The notes: generated from the letters alone by a model not told the origin. A stretch of 64,000 nucleotides of DNA from Bacillota bacterium (GCA_023409265.1 JAEYHZ010000014.1:620001-684000); one strand, 5' to 3'. Counted from the stretch's first letter, positions 16,705-23,757 are shown. Made by a program: numbers and translations.

Positions 16705-16839
16705 TTATCTTTTCTGATAACAAGCGATTACCAACCTCACACCATCAGCAAAACCTTTACTGTATGCTTCTTCTTTCGCTTCTGTTTCAAGAGTCGTTGT
16801 AAGGTCAGAGATTTTTATAAATTCTCTTTTTTTTATCAC
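16705..16839 (-). CDS. Small overlapping phage ORF, 44 residues
   Basis: GTG at 16837-16839 opens a 44-codon frame (MIKKREFIKISDLTTTLETE at its start) ending at 16705. GAGGAG ten bases upstream is a possible ribosome site. It overlaps the 58-residue gene by 35 bases in another frame and fills the otherwise empty gap to 16687. The sequence AKEEAYSKGFADGVRLVIAC is a helix typical of small phage proteins. Function unknown. Confidence 0.45.
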   Translation of the reverse strand: MIKKREFIKISDLTTTLETEAKEEAYSKGFADGVRLVIACYQKR

Positions 16840-16981
16840 GATCCATAGACTCCTCAATCGCAACCAATTCGTCATTCGCTACTTTATACCTTGGATTGAG
16901 TAATAATGAATCATGGATCTCCTGATGAACATCTGTCCAGTCACGAGTAACCATTGAAAAAATATCATTTGGTGTTTCCAT
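16805..16981 (-). CDS. Small phage protein, 58 residues
   Basis: ATG 16979-16981 is preceded by GGAAGG and opens METPNDIFSMVTRDWTDVHQ, 58 residues in all, ending KKKRIYKNL. It sits immediately downstream of the Rha-type gene in the same orientation. Short helical, acidic then basic. No family recognised. Confidence 0.5.
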   Translation of the reverse strand: METPNDIFSMVTRDWTDVHQEIHDSLLLNPRYKVANDELVAIEESMDRDKKKRIYKNL

Positions 16982-17014
16982 ATGTACTATCCTTCCTTTC
17001 GATATTCATAATTT

Positions 17015-17542
17015 TTAATCTTCTGGTAGTTCCAACTGATTCATGCTCCATTGCGGGAGATATGCCCAGGTATTAGGTACAGGTTCGCCCTTATCCTGGA
17101 GGAATTTGATTAGTTCTTTCATTGCTGTATATGGAGGCATATTCATTGACTTTGCCCATTGTCTCCATTCTTTCATCAGTGATGCCAGATCACCGAAGCT
17201 GCTCCGCTGTGAAATTTGCTTGATGTTCTTTTCCATTTCCTCAAACTTAGTGACATATGTCGCTGTAAATAAAACGCCCTTTTTTCCGGTCACTTTGTTT
17301 GCTACCATGTCACAGCCTTTCCGGGTTAGTAGATAGCAAGGGTAAGTTTTTGAATTTCCTTCAACTGAATATGAACTATGGATAAAAAAATCCTGAGAAC
17401 GGAAACTTCCGCTTTCCAAATGATGGATATAACCTCCTATCTTTTCAAGTAAATCCGAATGCCTTATTTCTACCATTTCTGCCACTTCCCGGCTATCGGT
17501 AACAAATTGCCCATTGTGCTTGATAATTTTTAAATTTTGCAT
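17015..17542 (-). CDS. Rha-family phage regulatory protein
   Basis: Start ATG 17540-17542 has AAAGGAGG at the right distance; the protein begins MQNLKIIKHNGQFVTDSREV and is 175 residues. The Rha domain is visible as TDSREVAEMVEIRHSDLLEKI, FFIHSSYSVEGNSKTYPCYLLTRKGCDMVANKVTGKKG and ATYVTKFEEME. The last 50 residues (MNMPPYTAMKELIKFLQDKG) form an added helical domain. Rha proteins are phage-encoded regulators, first known for interfering with phage growth without host integration factor; here it is part of a regulator cluster. Confidence 0.9.
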   Translation of the reverse strand: MQNLKIIKHNGQFVTDSREVAEMVEIRHSDLLEKIGGYIHHLESGSFRSQDFFIHSSYSVEGNSKTYPCYLLTRKGCDMVANKVTGKKGVLFTATYVTKFEEMEKNIKQISQRSSFGDLASLMKEWRQWAKSMNMPPYTAMKELIKFLQDKGEPVPNTWAYLPQWSMNQLELPED

Positions 17543-17558
17543 ATTATATGTTCCTCCT

Positions 17559-17915
17559 TTAAAATAACTCTGGGTGAAAATACTTAACAATGTTTAATGA
17601 ATTACTTTTTCTTTCTTCAAACTTGGCTGTTTTTTTAAAATATTCTTTCAGCATGTCTACTGCATAACCAAAACTAATATTGAACCATTCCCCAAATATC
17701 GTTTTATTCTTAAATTCTTTATGTATTAATTTTTCAATTTCTAAAGAATTAGAGCATTGCGGAGTAGTAAATGTATTGATTATCCTCACTCCCGTCTGGT
17801 TCTCAAGTGCCTTTAGTCGTTGCTTAGGATTCTTACTTACTCCATTTTTTACGTTTCCTATTTCGTTCTGAAACACGTAGATATATTTTCCGTTTTCTAA
17901 TTTTGCATTTTTCAT
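17559..17915 (-). CDS. T5orf172/MUG113-type GIY-YIG-like protein
   Basis: A 118-residue protein. GKYIYVFQNEIGNVKNGVSKNPKQRLKALENQTG followed by NSLEIEKLIHKEFKN and GEWFNISFGYAVDMLKEYF is the T5orf172 (MUG113) pattern, a GIY-YIG relative common in phage antirepressor-like proteins. In the usual versions this domain follows a BRO or ORF6N domain. Here it stands alone, and a 22-residue scrap of an ORF6N-like domain ends exactly at its start codon, so it may be the remaining half of a former two-domain regulator. The usual GIY tyrosine is kept (YIYVF), but activity is uncertain. Confidence 0.75.
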   Translation of the reverse strand: MKNAKLENGKYIYVFQNEIGNVKNGVSKNPKQRLKALENQTGVRIINTFTTPQCSNSLEIEKLIHKEFKNKTIFGEWFNISFGYAVDMLKEYFKKTAKFEERKSNSLNIVKYFHPELF

Positions 17916-17980
17916 ATTTCACCTGCCAACTGCTGGGTAGTTAATACCCTCACTTTTTTAAATTCTGTTATTGGTAACAT
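17912..17980 (-). pseudogene. Possible ORF6N-domain remnant, 22-residue leader
   Basis: ATG 17978-17980 behind AAGGGAGAAAG opens MLPITEFKKVRVLTTQQLAG plus two residues, and the stop TGA overlaps the next ATG (ATGA). The string FKKVRVLTTQQLA closely resembles the first strand and helix of phage ORF6N/antirepressor domains (recognised from family knowledge). Either this is the truncated head of an antirepressor whose body was lost, or it is now a coupled leader for the T5orf172-type gene. Confidence 0.5.
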
Positions 17981-18076
17981 TCTTTCTCCCTTCTACTCTT
18001 TAATTTTTTGAATTCCAAACCGATTAGTCTCTGATATAACCTCCTTTCATAATTGATAAAATTAAAGTAAAAAATT

Positions 18077-18169
18077 TTTTTACAGTAGCACTACAATAGA
18101 GCTTACAGATAAAAATTCTTTTTACAGTAATACCTGTAACAATAAAAGTCCTAATTTGAATTTTTACAG
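18077..18169. promoter_or_regulatory. Three direct TTTTTACAGTA repeats upstream of the Rha-type cluster
   Basis: TTTTTACAGTA occurs exactly at 18077-18087, 18119-18129 and 18159-18169, with starts 42 and 40 bp apart, about four helical turns. Extra TTACAG/TTGCAG copies lie at 18103 and 18174. The block is non-coding and stands upstream (minus strand) of the T5orf172-type and Rha genes. Regular phasing suggests a protein-binding operator array, but the binding protein is unknown. Confidence 0.5.
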
Positions 18170-18198
18170 TAGTCTTTGCAGTGGAATAAAAGTATAGA

Positions 18199-18966
18199 TC
18201 ATATTGCTGTTGCTTTTGGGAAGAAATCACGGTTTTGAATACGTACTTTGATTTCATGATATGTCAGTCCAGCTTCAACTAACCCCGCAACAGTGAATTC
18301 AGCACTTTGGATTGCTATTAATTCTTCGCCGGTAAATCCATCGCGTAAATTATCGTTGCTTTTGGCTCCCCGTTCACCCTTTAATTGTTTGGCGTCCTTA
18401 CCGAATATTGTCTTGTAAATGAGATTTGTATAATTCTTGTACACCCATTTATTACTTGGGTCACTGCCCTTAATTGCATCTGTTGTCATGTGCCTAATCT
18501 TTTTACTGGCTTCTCTCTCGATCTGCCATTTTTCAGCCTGACGCATGGTCCTTGTTTTCTGCTGGAACGATAGCTGCTGCTCACCGGCAATTAATAAGTC
18601 TCGTACCTTAGTTGCAACTGATGATTCAGTAAGCAGCATACCGATACGAAGGATCGCTTGTTTGGGGAGGAGGGTCATTACTCTTACTTTGCTGGGGACA
18701 TTCTGTCCCTCACAAAAATCAATTTTTTGAATATCAGTTCTACTAATGGTTTTGATATTATCAACTGAAAATTCTTCTTTGTTTCTGCTTAAGATTTTTT
18801 TGACAGTATCAGCCGAAACCCTATACCATCCAGCTACCTGCTTAATGGTTGAATGCCCGTCTTTAGTCAACACAGGAACAGCTGGTTTCATTAGATCAAG
18901 AATTGATGCTTTTGATATGTACTCTTGACGTGCGGTCTTACTTTCAATTAGAATTGTGCTTTTCAT
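18199..18966 (-). CDS. Phage regulator with N-terminal DNA-binding region (antirepressor-like)
   Basis: Start ATG 18964-18966 is chosen because GGAGCG lies upstream; 255 residues. The N-terminal half, ARQEYISKASILDLMKPA, IKQVAGWYRVSADTVKKIL and SKVRVMTLLPKQAILRIGMLL...KVRDLLIAGEQQ, is a pattern I know from phage and plasmid regulators that use it to read DNA, close to Rha/KilA antirepressors. The C-terminal part (WVYKNYTNLIYKTIFGKDAKQLKGERG) resembles regions of KilAC-like proteins. It is the first large gene of the early operon. Family name uncertain. Confidence 0.6.
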   Translation of the reverse strand: MKSTILIESKTARQEYISKASILDLMKPAVPVLTKDGHSTIKQVAGWYRVSADTVKKILSRNKEEFSVDNIKTISRTDIQKIDFCEGQNVPSKVRVMTLLPKQAILRIGMLLTESSVATKVRDLLIAGEQQLSFQQKTRTMRQAEKWQIEREASKKIRHMTTDAIKGSDPSNKWVYKNYTNLIYKTIFGKDAKQLKGERGAKSNDNLRDGFTGEELIAIQSAEFTVAGLVEAGLTYHEIKVRIQNRDFFPKATAI

Positions 18967-18970
18967 TGTT

Positions 18971-19150
18971 TCACGCTCCTTTAAGGTTAGTTCTTTTATC
19001 AAGCCACTTTTCCAATTTATCAACTGGAATCCTCACAGTTCTCCCAATTCTACATACAGGAAAATTACTCATATGAGTATATTCATAGGCTGTATCAAGA
19101 CTTATATTTAAAAGTTCTGCCATTTGCTTAACTGATATGTACTCAACCAT
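18971..19150 (-). CDS. Excisionase-family DNA-binding protein (59 aa)
   Basis: A 59-residue protein, MVEYISVKQMAELLNISLDT at the start. It shows the helix-turn-helix of the HTH_17/excisionase type, ISVKQMAELLNIS followed by the wing CRIGRTVRIPVDKLEKWLDKR. Excisionases bend attachment-site DNA and turn the integrase towards excision. It starts at a TAAATG overlap with the cro-like gene, so both are expressed from the same lytic promoter, as expected. Confidence 0.85.
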   Translation of the reverse strand: MVEYISVKQMAELLNISLDTAYEYTHMSNFPVCRIGRTVRIPVDKLEKWLDKRTNLKGA

Positions 19151-19351
19151 TTATGTCACCTCACTTTTATCAAAAAATAATTCCTGAATTGATTTCTCAA
19201 GTCCATCTGATATTTTTATCATTATTTCATTTGATGGATTTTTTTTAATTCCACGCTCAATTTGGCTTAAATAAGAAGGTTTAATTCCTATTTGCCTTGC
19301 GAATTGATTTAGCCCAATATTTTTCTTTAATCTTGCATCTCGAATACTCAC
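19151..19351 (-). CDS. Cro-like repressor (XRE-type HTH)
   Basis: Start GTG 19349-19351 is preceded by GGGGGGAG at good spacing; longer starts would run back across an operator. The 66 residues hold a complete XRE helix-turn-helix, LKKNIGLNQFARQIGIKPSYLSQIERG, then a short C-terminal helix. Divergent from the CI-like gene with operators between, it is the natural lytic-side repressor of the switch. It shares the PSYLSQIERGIKKNPS segment with the CI-like protein (PSYISALENNKKSNPS), so both probably read the same operators. Confidence 0.85.
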   Translation of the reverse strand: MSIRDARLKKNIGLNQFARQIGIKPSYLSQIERGIKKNPSNEIMIKISDGLEKSIQELFFDKSEVT

Positions 19352-19392
19352 TATTTTCTCCCCCCTTTCATTCTCTGTTGGAGCACAGTTAT

Positions 19393-19421
19393 ATACTACC
19401 ATTCTCTCACGGAGAATACAA
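19393..19421 (-). promoter_or_regulatory. Lytic promoter for the cro-excisionase operon
   Basis: On the minus strand, -35 TTGTAT (19416-19421) and -10 TAGTAT (19393-19398) are separated by 17 bp. The spacer contains the operator at 19402-19416, so a bound repressor would block polymerase directly. The start codon of the cro-like gene is about 40 bp downstream. Confidence 0.6.
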
Positions 19422-19503
19422 CCCCTTTGTGCTCTGTGGGAGTACGAATTATCCTGATTATCTCTTGTTTTCTTAAAGTTTCAGCAAATATCTTGAAATA
19501 ATA

Positions 19504-19532
19504 TTGACTATCATTCTCTGACAGTGTATAAT
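19504..19532 (+). promoter_or_regulatory. Promoter of the CI-like repressor and integrase genes
   Basis: TTGACT (19504-19509), 17-bp spacer, TATAAT (19527-19532): a near-consensus sigma-A promoter. One operator lies in the spacer (19514) and another just after the -10 box (19534), which predicts autorepression. The repressor ATG at 19567 follows GAGGTG. Confidence 0.8.
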
Positions 19533-19566
19533 GTTCTCTGACAGTAAACAACTATGAGGTGATTTT

Positions 19567-20046
19567 ATGCTCGGAGAGAATATTAAAAAAATAAGGGAAT
19601 ATAAAAAAATTGGAATTAACAAGTTGGGACGATTAACAGGTATAGCTCCTAGTTATATAAGTGCTCTTGAAAATAATAAGAAGAGTAATCCAAGTCAAGA
19701 CATTATTTCAAAAATAGCTTCTGCTTTGGAAGTCCCTATGAGTTTACTTTATTCAGATAGCAATGTTTTAGATAAAATAACTGATAAATTATTGAATATT
19801 TCGTCTTTCGATGGTCTTGGTATGAGTGATATGTCTGATGAAGTAAAAAAACAAGTAGTACGGGATATTCTTGAGACAGACCCATCTATTTTTTATGAAC
19901 TTGATTCCGTTGATCAAACTGAATTTTTAGTGGCTGAGGCTCCTGAAGAATATAAATCCTTATATAAGTCTTTACCTCCTGAGGCTCAGGCAGAAATAGA
20001 TAATTTTATGGAATATATAAAACATAAATACAATGTAAAGGAGTGA
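19567..20046 (+). CDS. CI-like prophage repressor (XRE-type HTH)
   Basis: A 159-residue protein. Residues about 5-60 form an XRE helix-turn-helix (IKKIREYKKIGINKLGRLTGIAPSYISALE). The C-terminal half is acidic and helical (VKKQVVRDILETDPSIFYEL, EAQAEIDNFMEYIKHKYN), without the Ala-Gly cleavage site and Ser/Lys peptidase motif of LexA-type repressors. Induction would therefore need something other than RecA-stimulated self-cleavage, for example an antirepressor; the Rha and KilA-like genes of this prophage are candidates (inference). Confidence 0.88.
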   Translation: MLGENIKKIREYKKIGINKLGRLTGIAPSYISALENNKKSNPSQDIISKIASALEVPMSLLYSDSNVLDKITDKLLNISSFDGLGMSDMSDEVKKQVVRDILETDPSIFYELDSVDQTEFLVAEAPEEYKSLYKSLPPEAQAEIDNFMEYIKHKYNVKE

Positions 20047-20053
20047 AATAATA

Positions 20054-21205
20054 ATGCCTAAAAGGAAACCACGTAGTGATGGGAGATATCAAGCGTATGT
20101 TTTTATGGGATATAAGCCTGATGGTAAAGAAAAACGAGAATATGTATTCGCGTATACCGAAAAAGAACTAGAAAAGAAACTATTATCTTTAAAAATACAA
20201 CTAGCAAAGGGCGAATTTATTGAAGATGATAAAATGACTGTTCAAAAATGGGGCGAACAATGGTTGGAATCTTATAAATCAGGCAAAGAACTTAACACAT
20301 GGCAAATGTATGACAATGTTTTAAGGAATCATATATTTAAAGAATTAGGGCACTTACGACTCCTAGACATAAAACCATTTCATATTCAAGGATTAATTAA
20401 TTCCCGCCATAAACAAGGCTTGACCAAAACGCTAACCAACATAAAACTTACTTTAAACCAAATGTTTGAACAGGCCATAGAGAATGAATTAATGATAAAA
20501 AATCCCGCCAAAAAGATTGAACTTCCTTCAAAAGAGAAAAAAGAGAAAAAATTCTTAAATTCTAGCGAACTACAATTAATTGAAACTGCCGATCTGACAA
20601 AAAAAGAACGAGCCTTTATATATCTGTGTTTATATGCAGGGCTAAGACGTGGAGAAACATTAGCACTAACTAAAAGCGATATAAAGGACGGAGTTATTAA
20701 GGTCCGAAAAACTGTCGTGTTTAATAAAAACAGGGGTGAAATAAAACCACATCCAAAATCTTCTGCAGGACTAAGAGATATTCCACTTACTATTAAGATT
20801 AAAAGCTTTATTGAGAGCTATGTCAAGGGAGTAAAAGGAATACATTTATTTCAACCCGAGACTTCTGAGGGCGTTATGACAGAAACAGCATTCAGAAGTA
20901 TGTGGGCATGTATTATAAGAAAAATTAATTATGCTGCCGGAGGAAGTCACAAAATTAAAGCAATCGAAAAATTTACTCCACATGAATTGCGACATACATT
21001 CGCAACAATGCTATATTATTCAAAAGTCGGTATAAAGGAAGCTCAATATTTAATGGGACATGCTTCGGCTGATATAACACTTAATATTTATACTCACTTA
21101 GATAAAATTAAGAATAGTAGCATGGAGATTGAAAAGTTAAATATTTATTTATCTGACACCGCTTTGACACCGCACAATACACAAAACATACATGCAAACC
21201 CCTAA
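20054..21205 (+). CDS. int: Tyrosine-family integrase
   Basis: A 383-residue phage integrase that recombines the phage and tRNA-Arg attachment sites. The N-terminal arm-binding domain (about 1-60) starts KRKPRSDGRYQAYVFMGYK; core-binding SAM-like domain about 60-160; catalytic domain about 165-355 with Arg198 in GLRRGE, His310-x-x-Arg313 in HELRHTF, His336 in GHAS and nucleophile Tyr346 in NIYTHLD. It is eight bases downstream of the CI-like gene, so both are lysogenic genes. The 3' end includes two TGACACCG copies 11 bp apart (21154 and 21165), close to the attachment site. Confidence 0.96.
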   Translation: MPKRKPRSDGRYQAYVFMGYKPDGKEKREYVFAYTEKELEKKLLSLKIQLAKGEFIEDDKMTVQKWGEQWLESYKSGKELNTWQMYDNVLRNHIFKELGHLRLLDIKPFHIQGLINSRHKQGLTKTLTNIKLTLNQMFEQAIENELMIKNPAKKIELPSKEKKEKKFLNSSELQLIETADLTKKERAFIYLCLYAGLRRGETLALTKSDIKDGVIKVRKTVVFNKNRGEIKPHPKSSAGLRDIPLTIKIKSFIESYVKGVKGIHLFQPETSEGVMTETAFRSMWACIIRKINYAAGGSHKIKAIEKFTPHELRHTFATMLYYSKVGIKEAQYLMGHASADITLNIYTHLDKIKNSSMEIEKLNIYLSDTALTPHNTQNIHANP

Positions 21206-21300
21206 AGTTTCGGCAAACAAAAAACGAGGAGGACACCAGTAATGAAGCACATTTTAAACTATTTTGTAAGCATACAGGAACTATTGATTTTTAGCGTTAC

Positions 21301-21351
21301 GTTTGGCTACGGACCAAAAGGTTGTGGATTCGATCTCTGCCGGGCGCGCCA
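21301..21351 (+). other. Prophage attachment site: 3' fragment of tRNA-Arg(ACG)
   Basis: The sequence folds as the 3' two-thirds of a tRNA: anticodon arm TTTGG-CTACGGA-CCAAA with anticodon ACG (arginine), variable loop, T-arm with loop TTCGATC, acceptor half CGGGCGC, then GCCA at the end. The 5' acceptor strand and D-arm are missing, and the upstream bases belong to the prophage. Tyrosine integrases often insert into the 3' part of tRNA genes and restore the gene at the other junction (established), so the intact tRNA should lie left of the window on the plus strand. Confidence 0.88.
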
Positions 21352-21366
21352 AATGTATAGCTAATG

Positions 21367-21424
21367 GAGCTGACTCTCAAACAAGATGTTTATTCAGTTG
21401 TTTGAAGGTCAGCTCTATTTTTTT
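21367..21424 (+). terminator. Rho-independent terminator of the tRNA-Arg transcript
   Basis: GAGCTGAC...GTCAGCTC (21367-21415) with the inner continuation TCAAACAA/TTGTTTGA forms a long hairpin, followed by ATTTTTTTG. It is the host tRNA terminator now cut off from its gene by the prophage. Between it and the next gene (21425-21596) nothing else is seen. Confidence 0.8.
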
Positions 21425-21596
21425 GCTTTATTTGGCCTAAATAAATTATTTTTAAATTCAGATTAGAGTTTACTTTTTTAGTGTTTCACTTAAGAACTGG
21501 AAGGTTATCCTGCCTTGTTTATATAATCATAGATTTTTGATATATTTCCATAGTATAATACTTCTATTATTGTTTTAATATGTTAAGGGAGCACCT

Positions 21597-22895
21597 ATGA
21601 AAAAGAACATTTTCCTATTAATCGTTATAGTTTTCATTGGAATATCAGTATTATGGTATTGGTTAGGATCTGACAAAAAACATGATACGGTAAATAATGA
21701 AACTGATTTGCCTGTAGAAAATTCTCTTAGTGGAACAGGGGAATCATCATCTCAAATAAATCAATTATCACAACAGCAAAGAATTGATGATTTAAAATAT
21801 ATGTACAACGTTCTCAAGGATAATTACCCGTTTTTCGGAGTTAATAAAAGACTGTATCAGGTTGACTGGCTCAGTAGAGAACAGGAGTTTATCGACAGGG
21901 TAAAAGCTACACAAAGTGACGATGACTTTTATTACACACTCAAATCCATATTAAGTGATCTGAATAATGGTCATACAAATTTTATTGATAAAGATTTCTA
22001 CAACAAATTGAATACTGATATTAACCGAAGTAATCTCACTACAAATAAAGCCTGGAAAGAAGTACTGGATAATGAAAAGGCCAAATTAAGATATGATGAT
22101 CCGACCCATGAGAAACCGAATATTACAACAGAAAATTATGCAATTCCCGGTAATGTAAAAACTGATATAGTTTCGGAAGGTAAAGTTGCGTATCTTGGAA
22201 TCAGCTCCTTTAATACATTTAATATTGAAGGAGATATTAAAATAATTACTCCATTTTTAAAGAAGGTCAAAAACTATAAGGCACTTATCATCGACATCAG
22301 AGGAAATGGTGGAGGAGATGATTCTTACTGGTCAAATAACCTGGTACCTCTGCTTACTGATAGAAATCTGAGCTGTGATTGGTATTTTCTATTCAGAGGC
22401 GGGAATTATGCCGAGCATTTTATAAAATACAGATTGGGTGATGATTATAAAAATTTACAGCCCATAGATAATATCTTTTCTGAAGACTTAAAAAACTATC
22501 CCGAAGAAGTAAAGAGCGACTTTAAAAAATATTTAAAATATAAAAAGACTGTTCCTTCAAAGATTTATGTTGGCTTTCAGGGTAAAATTTATTTGCTTGT
22601 TGATAAGTATGTTTATTCTTCTTCAGAAATGTTTGCAACTTTTGCCAAAAGTACAAAGTTTGCAACTCTTGTAGGTGAAACAACCGGTGGGGACGGAATT
22701 GGAATGGAACCGTTAATATGCGTTTTGCCTAATAGCGGACATATCTTCAGATTTCCTAACATCATGGGCTTGGACTCTGACGGAAACTGTAATGAGGAGC
22801 ATAAAACCCAACCTGATATAAGGGTAGATACCCGCAAGAATGACAATCTGCTAAAAGATGAGGCTGTAAAGTATGTCTTAAGTGAAGTTAAATAA
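21597..22895 (+). CDS. Membrane-anchored S41-family peptidase
   Basis: A 432-residue protein with an uncleaved-looking N-terminal helix (IFLLIVIVFIGISVLWYWLG) and a long polar linker, then an S41 (tail-specific protease) domain. Visible are the N-terminal bundle (YTLKSILSDLNNGHTNFI), the core ALIIDIRGNGGGDDSYW, the nucleophile region KYVYSSSEMFATFA and the lysine region STKFATLVGETTGGDGIG, matching the Ser/Lys layout of the family. No PDZ domain is evident, as in the shorter clostridial members. Likely active outside the membrane. ATG follows AAGGGAG. Confidence 0.88.
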   Translation: MKKNIFLLIVIVFIGISVLWYWLGSDKKHDTVNNETDLPVENSLSGTGESSSQINQLSQQQRIDDLKYMYNVLKDNYPFFGVNKRLYQVDWLSREQEFIDRVKATQSDDDFYYTLKSILSDLNNGHTNFIDKDFYNKLNTDINRSNLTTNKAWKEVLDNEKAKLRYDDPTHEKPNITTENYAIPGNVKTDIVSEGKVAYLGISSFNTFNIEGDIKIITPFLKKVKNYKALIIDIRGNGGGDDSYWSNNLVPLLTDRNLSCDWYFLFRGGNYAEHFIKYRLGDDYKNLQPIDNIFSEDLKNYPEEVKSDFKKYLKYKKTVPSKIYVGFQGKIYLLVDKYVYSSSEMFATFAKSTKFATLVGETTGGDGIGMEPLICVLPNSGHIFRFPNIMGLDSDGNCNEEHKTQPDIRVDTRKNDNLLKDEAVKYVLSEVK

Positions 22896-23220
22896 ATGAC
22901 AGAAGGATTTTTGAATACAGTAATTAGATGAACCCCTTTTACTATTCTGATTATGAGATAAAGTGCGATTAATGTTAGGATTAATGATATTACTGAAATA
23001 AACGTTTCTACGTTCCATCCGATATTCATGCTACAATCCTTTTAAAAATATAATTACAAGTTAGATAGTATTATCTGTAAATTCACACAAATCTATGCTT
23101 TTATAGAATATGAGCTGCATCTCAACTCTAAGTTTTAAAGCTTGACTCTTCATTCTTCCAGCTATAGTATTAATTGTAACAAAATTCATTCTAATGCTTA
23201 ATTTCCAGGAGGGTCGGCAA
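22896..23220. other. Intergenic region with a possible minus-strand membrane peptide
   Basis: About 325 bp without a clear gene. On the minus strand an ATG at 23027-23029 behind AAAGGA begins MNIGWNVETFISVISLILTL, a good membrane helix, but the frame then continues antisense through the end of the S41 gene, to 22613. If real it would be a small membrane protein whose stop has been lost. The acetyltransferase ribosome site is at 23208-23213. No other signal is seen. Confidence 0.4.
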
Positions 23221-23757
23221 ATGATAAATATTAAAACACAAAGACTTGTAATCAGAAATTTTCTTTACGAGGATTGGGTAGAATTGCAAGAAATTATAAT
23301 TGACAAGGAAGCATCGAAATACGCTGTCTATGACCATCAATTCCCTACCTCAGATATTGAAGTTCAGGAAATAGCCAAATGGTTTTCCCAGAGCGACAGC
23401 TTCCTGGCAGTATACCTTGAGTCCGCTAAAAGGATTATAGGCTTTATTGCCCTTAACGGCGATACTGCAATAGAAAAGGACTTGGGATACTGTATTTGTT
23501 CCACATACCAGGGGCAGGGCTATGCATCAGAAGCCTGTACTGCTGTAATTGATTATGTATTTGATACCATGGGTACCGAAAGACTAACCAGCGGGACTGC
23601 AAATGCCAATCTTCCTTCGTGTAATTTATTGAATAAGCTGGGTTTTAAAAAAACCAGAGAAGGTATTGCCTACTTTAGAAAAACATCTGAGGGAAAACCT
23701 ATTGAATTTATAGGTTCAGCCTTTATCTTGGCGAAAGCAAATTGGGTAAAAAAGTAA
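23221..23757 (+). CDS. GNAT-family acetyltransferase (RimJ/RimL type)
   Basis: ATG 23221 is chosen because AGGAGG lies eight bases upstream; upstream starts lack it. The 178-residue protein has the RimJ/L order: INIKTQRLVIRNFLYEDWVEL, FLAVYLESAKRIIGFIAL, then acetyl-CoA loop YCICSTYQGQGYASEACTAV and ANLPSCNLLNKLGFKKTREG. Such enzymes acetylate amino groups of proteins or small molecules with acetyl-CoA; the substrate cannot be read from sequence. It stands alone. Confidence 0.9.
   Translation: MINIKTQRLVIRNFLYEDWVELQEIIIDKEASKYAVYDHQFPTSDIEVQEIAKWFSQSDSFLAVYLESAKRIIGFIALNGDTAIEKDLGYCICSTYQGQGYASEACTAVIDYVFDTMGTERLTSGTANANLPSCNLLNKLGFKKTREGIAYFRKTSEGKPIEFIGSAFILAKANWVKK

Larger units (their letters stand above)
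19371..19548. promoter_or_regulatory. Five-operator lysis-lysogeny control region
   Basis: Five 15-bp sites are read on the plus strand at 19371 (TTCTCTGTTGGAGCA), 19402 (TTCTCTCACGGAGAA), 19430 (TGCTCTGTGGGAGTA), 19514 (TTCTCTGACAGTGTA) and 19534 (TTCTCTGACAGTAAA). The shared form is TTCTCTGNNGGAGNA, an imperfect palindrome. Site 19402 sits inside the spacer of the minus-strand promoter and site 19514 inside the spacer of the plus-strand promoter. Distribution on both sides of two divergent repressor genes makes these repressor operators with good likelihood. Confidence 0.75.
1..21351. mobile_element. Siphovirus-type prophage, right-hand part (left end outside window)
   Basis: Head, packaging, replication, recombination and lysogeny genes run without host genes up to a tyrosine integrase and then a truncated tRNA gene, which fixes the right border at about 21,301-21,351. 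All genes below 19,351 are on the minus strand; only the CI-like repressor and integrase are on the plus strand. The tail, lysis and left attachment region are not in the window. The structural order (terminase, portal, protease, HK97 capsid, connectors, gp10, tail tube) is that of HK97-like siphoviruses. No broken gene was found in the head and packaging genes, so it may be inducible (inference). Confidence 0.95.

Noticed and set aside
18024..18257. Minus-strand open frame of 77 codons over the TTTTTACAGTA repeats
   Set aside because: Starts inside the KilA-like gene in another frame, runs through a repeat-rich regulatory region and has no ribosome site.
21241..21300. Small ORF after the integrase (ATGAAGCACATTTTAAAC start)
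   Set aside because: Although GAGGAGG precedes the ATG at 21242, the frame closes after a few codons and lies in the attachment region; no protein pattern.
22613..23029. Minus-strand frame of 138 codons overlapping the S41 peptidase end
   Set aside because: Only the first 35-50 codons look protein-like (one membrane helix); the rest is antisense to the peptidase gene. Kept only as a remark on the intergenic region.
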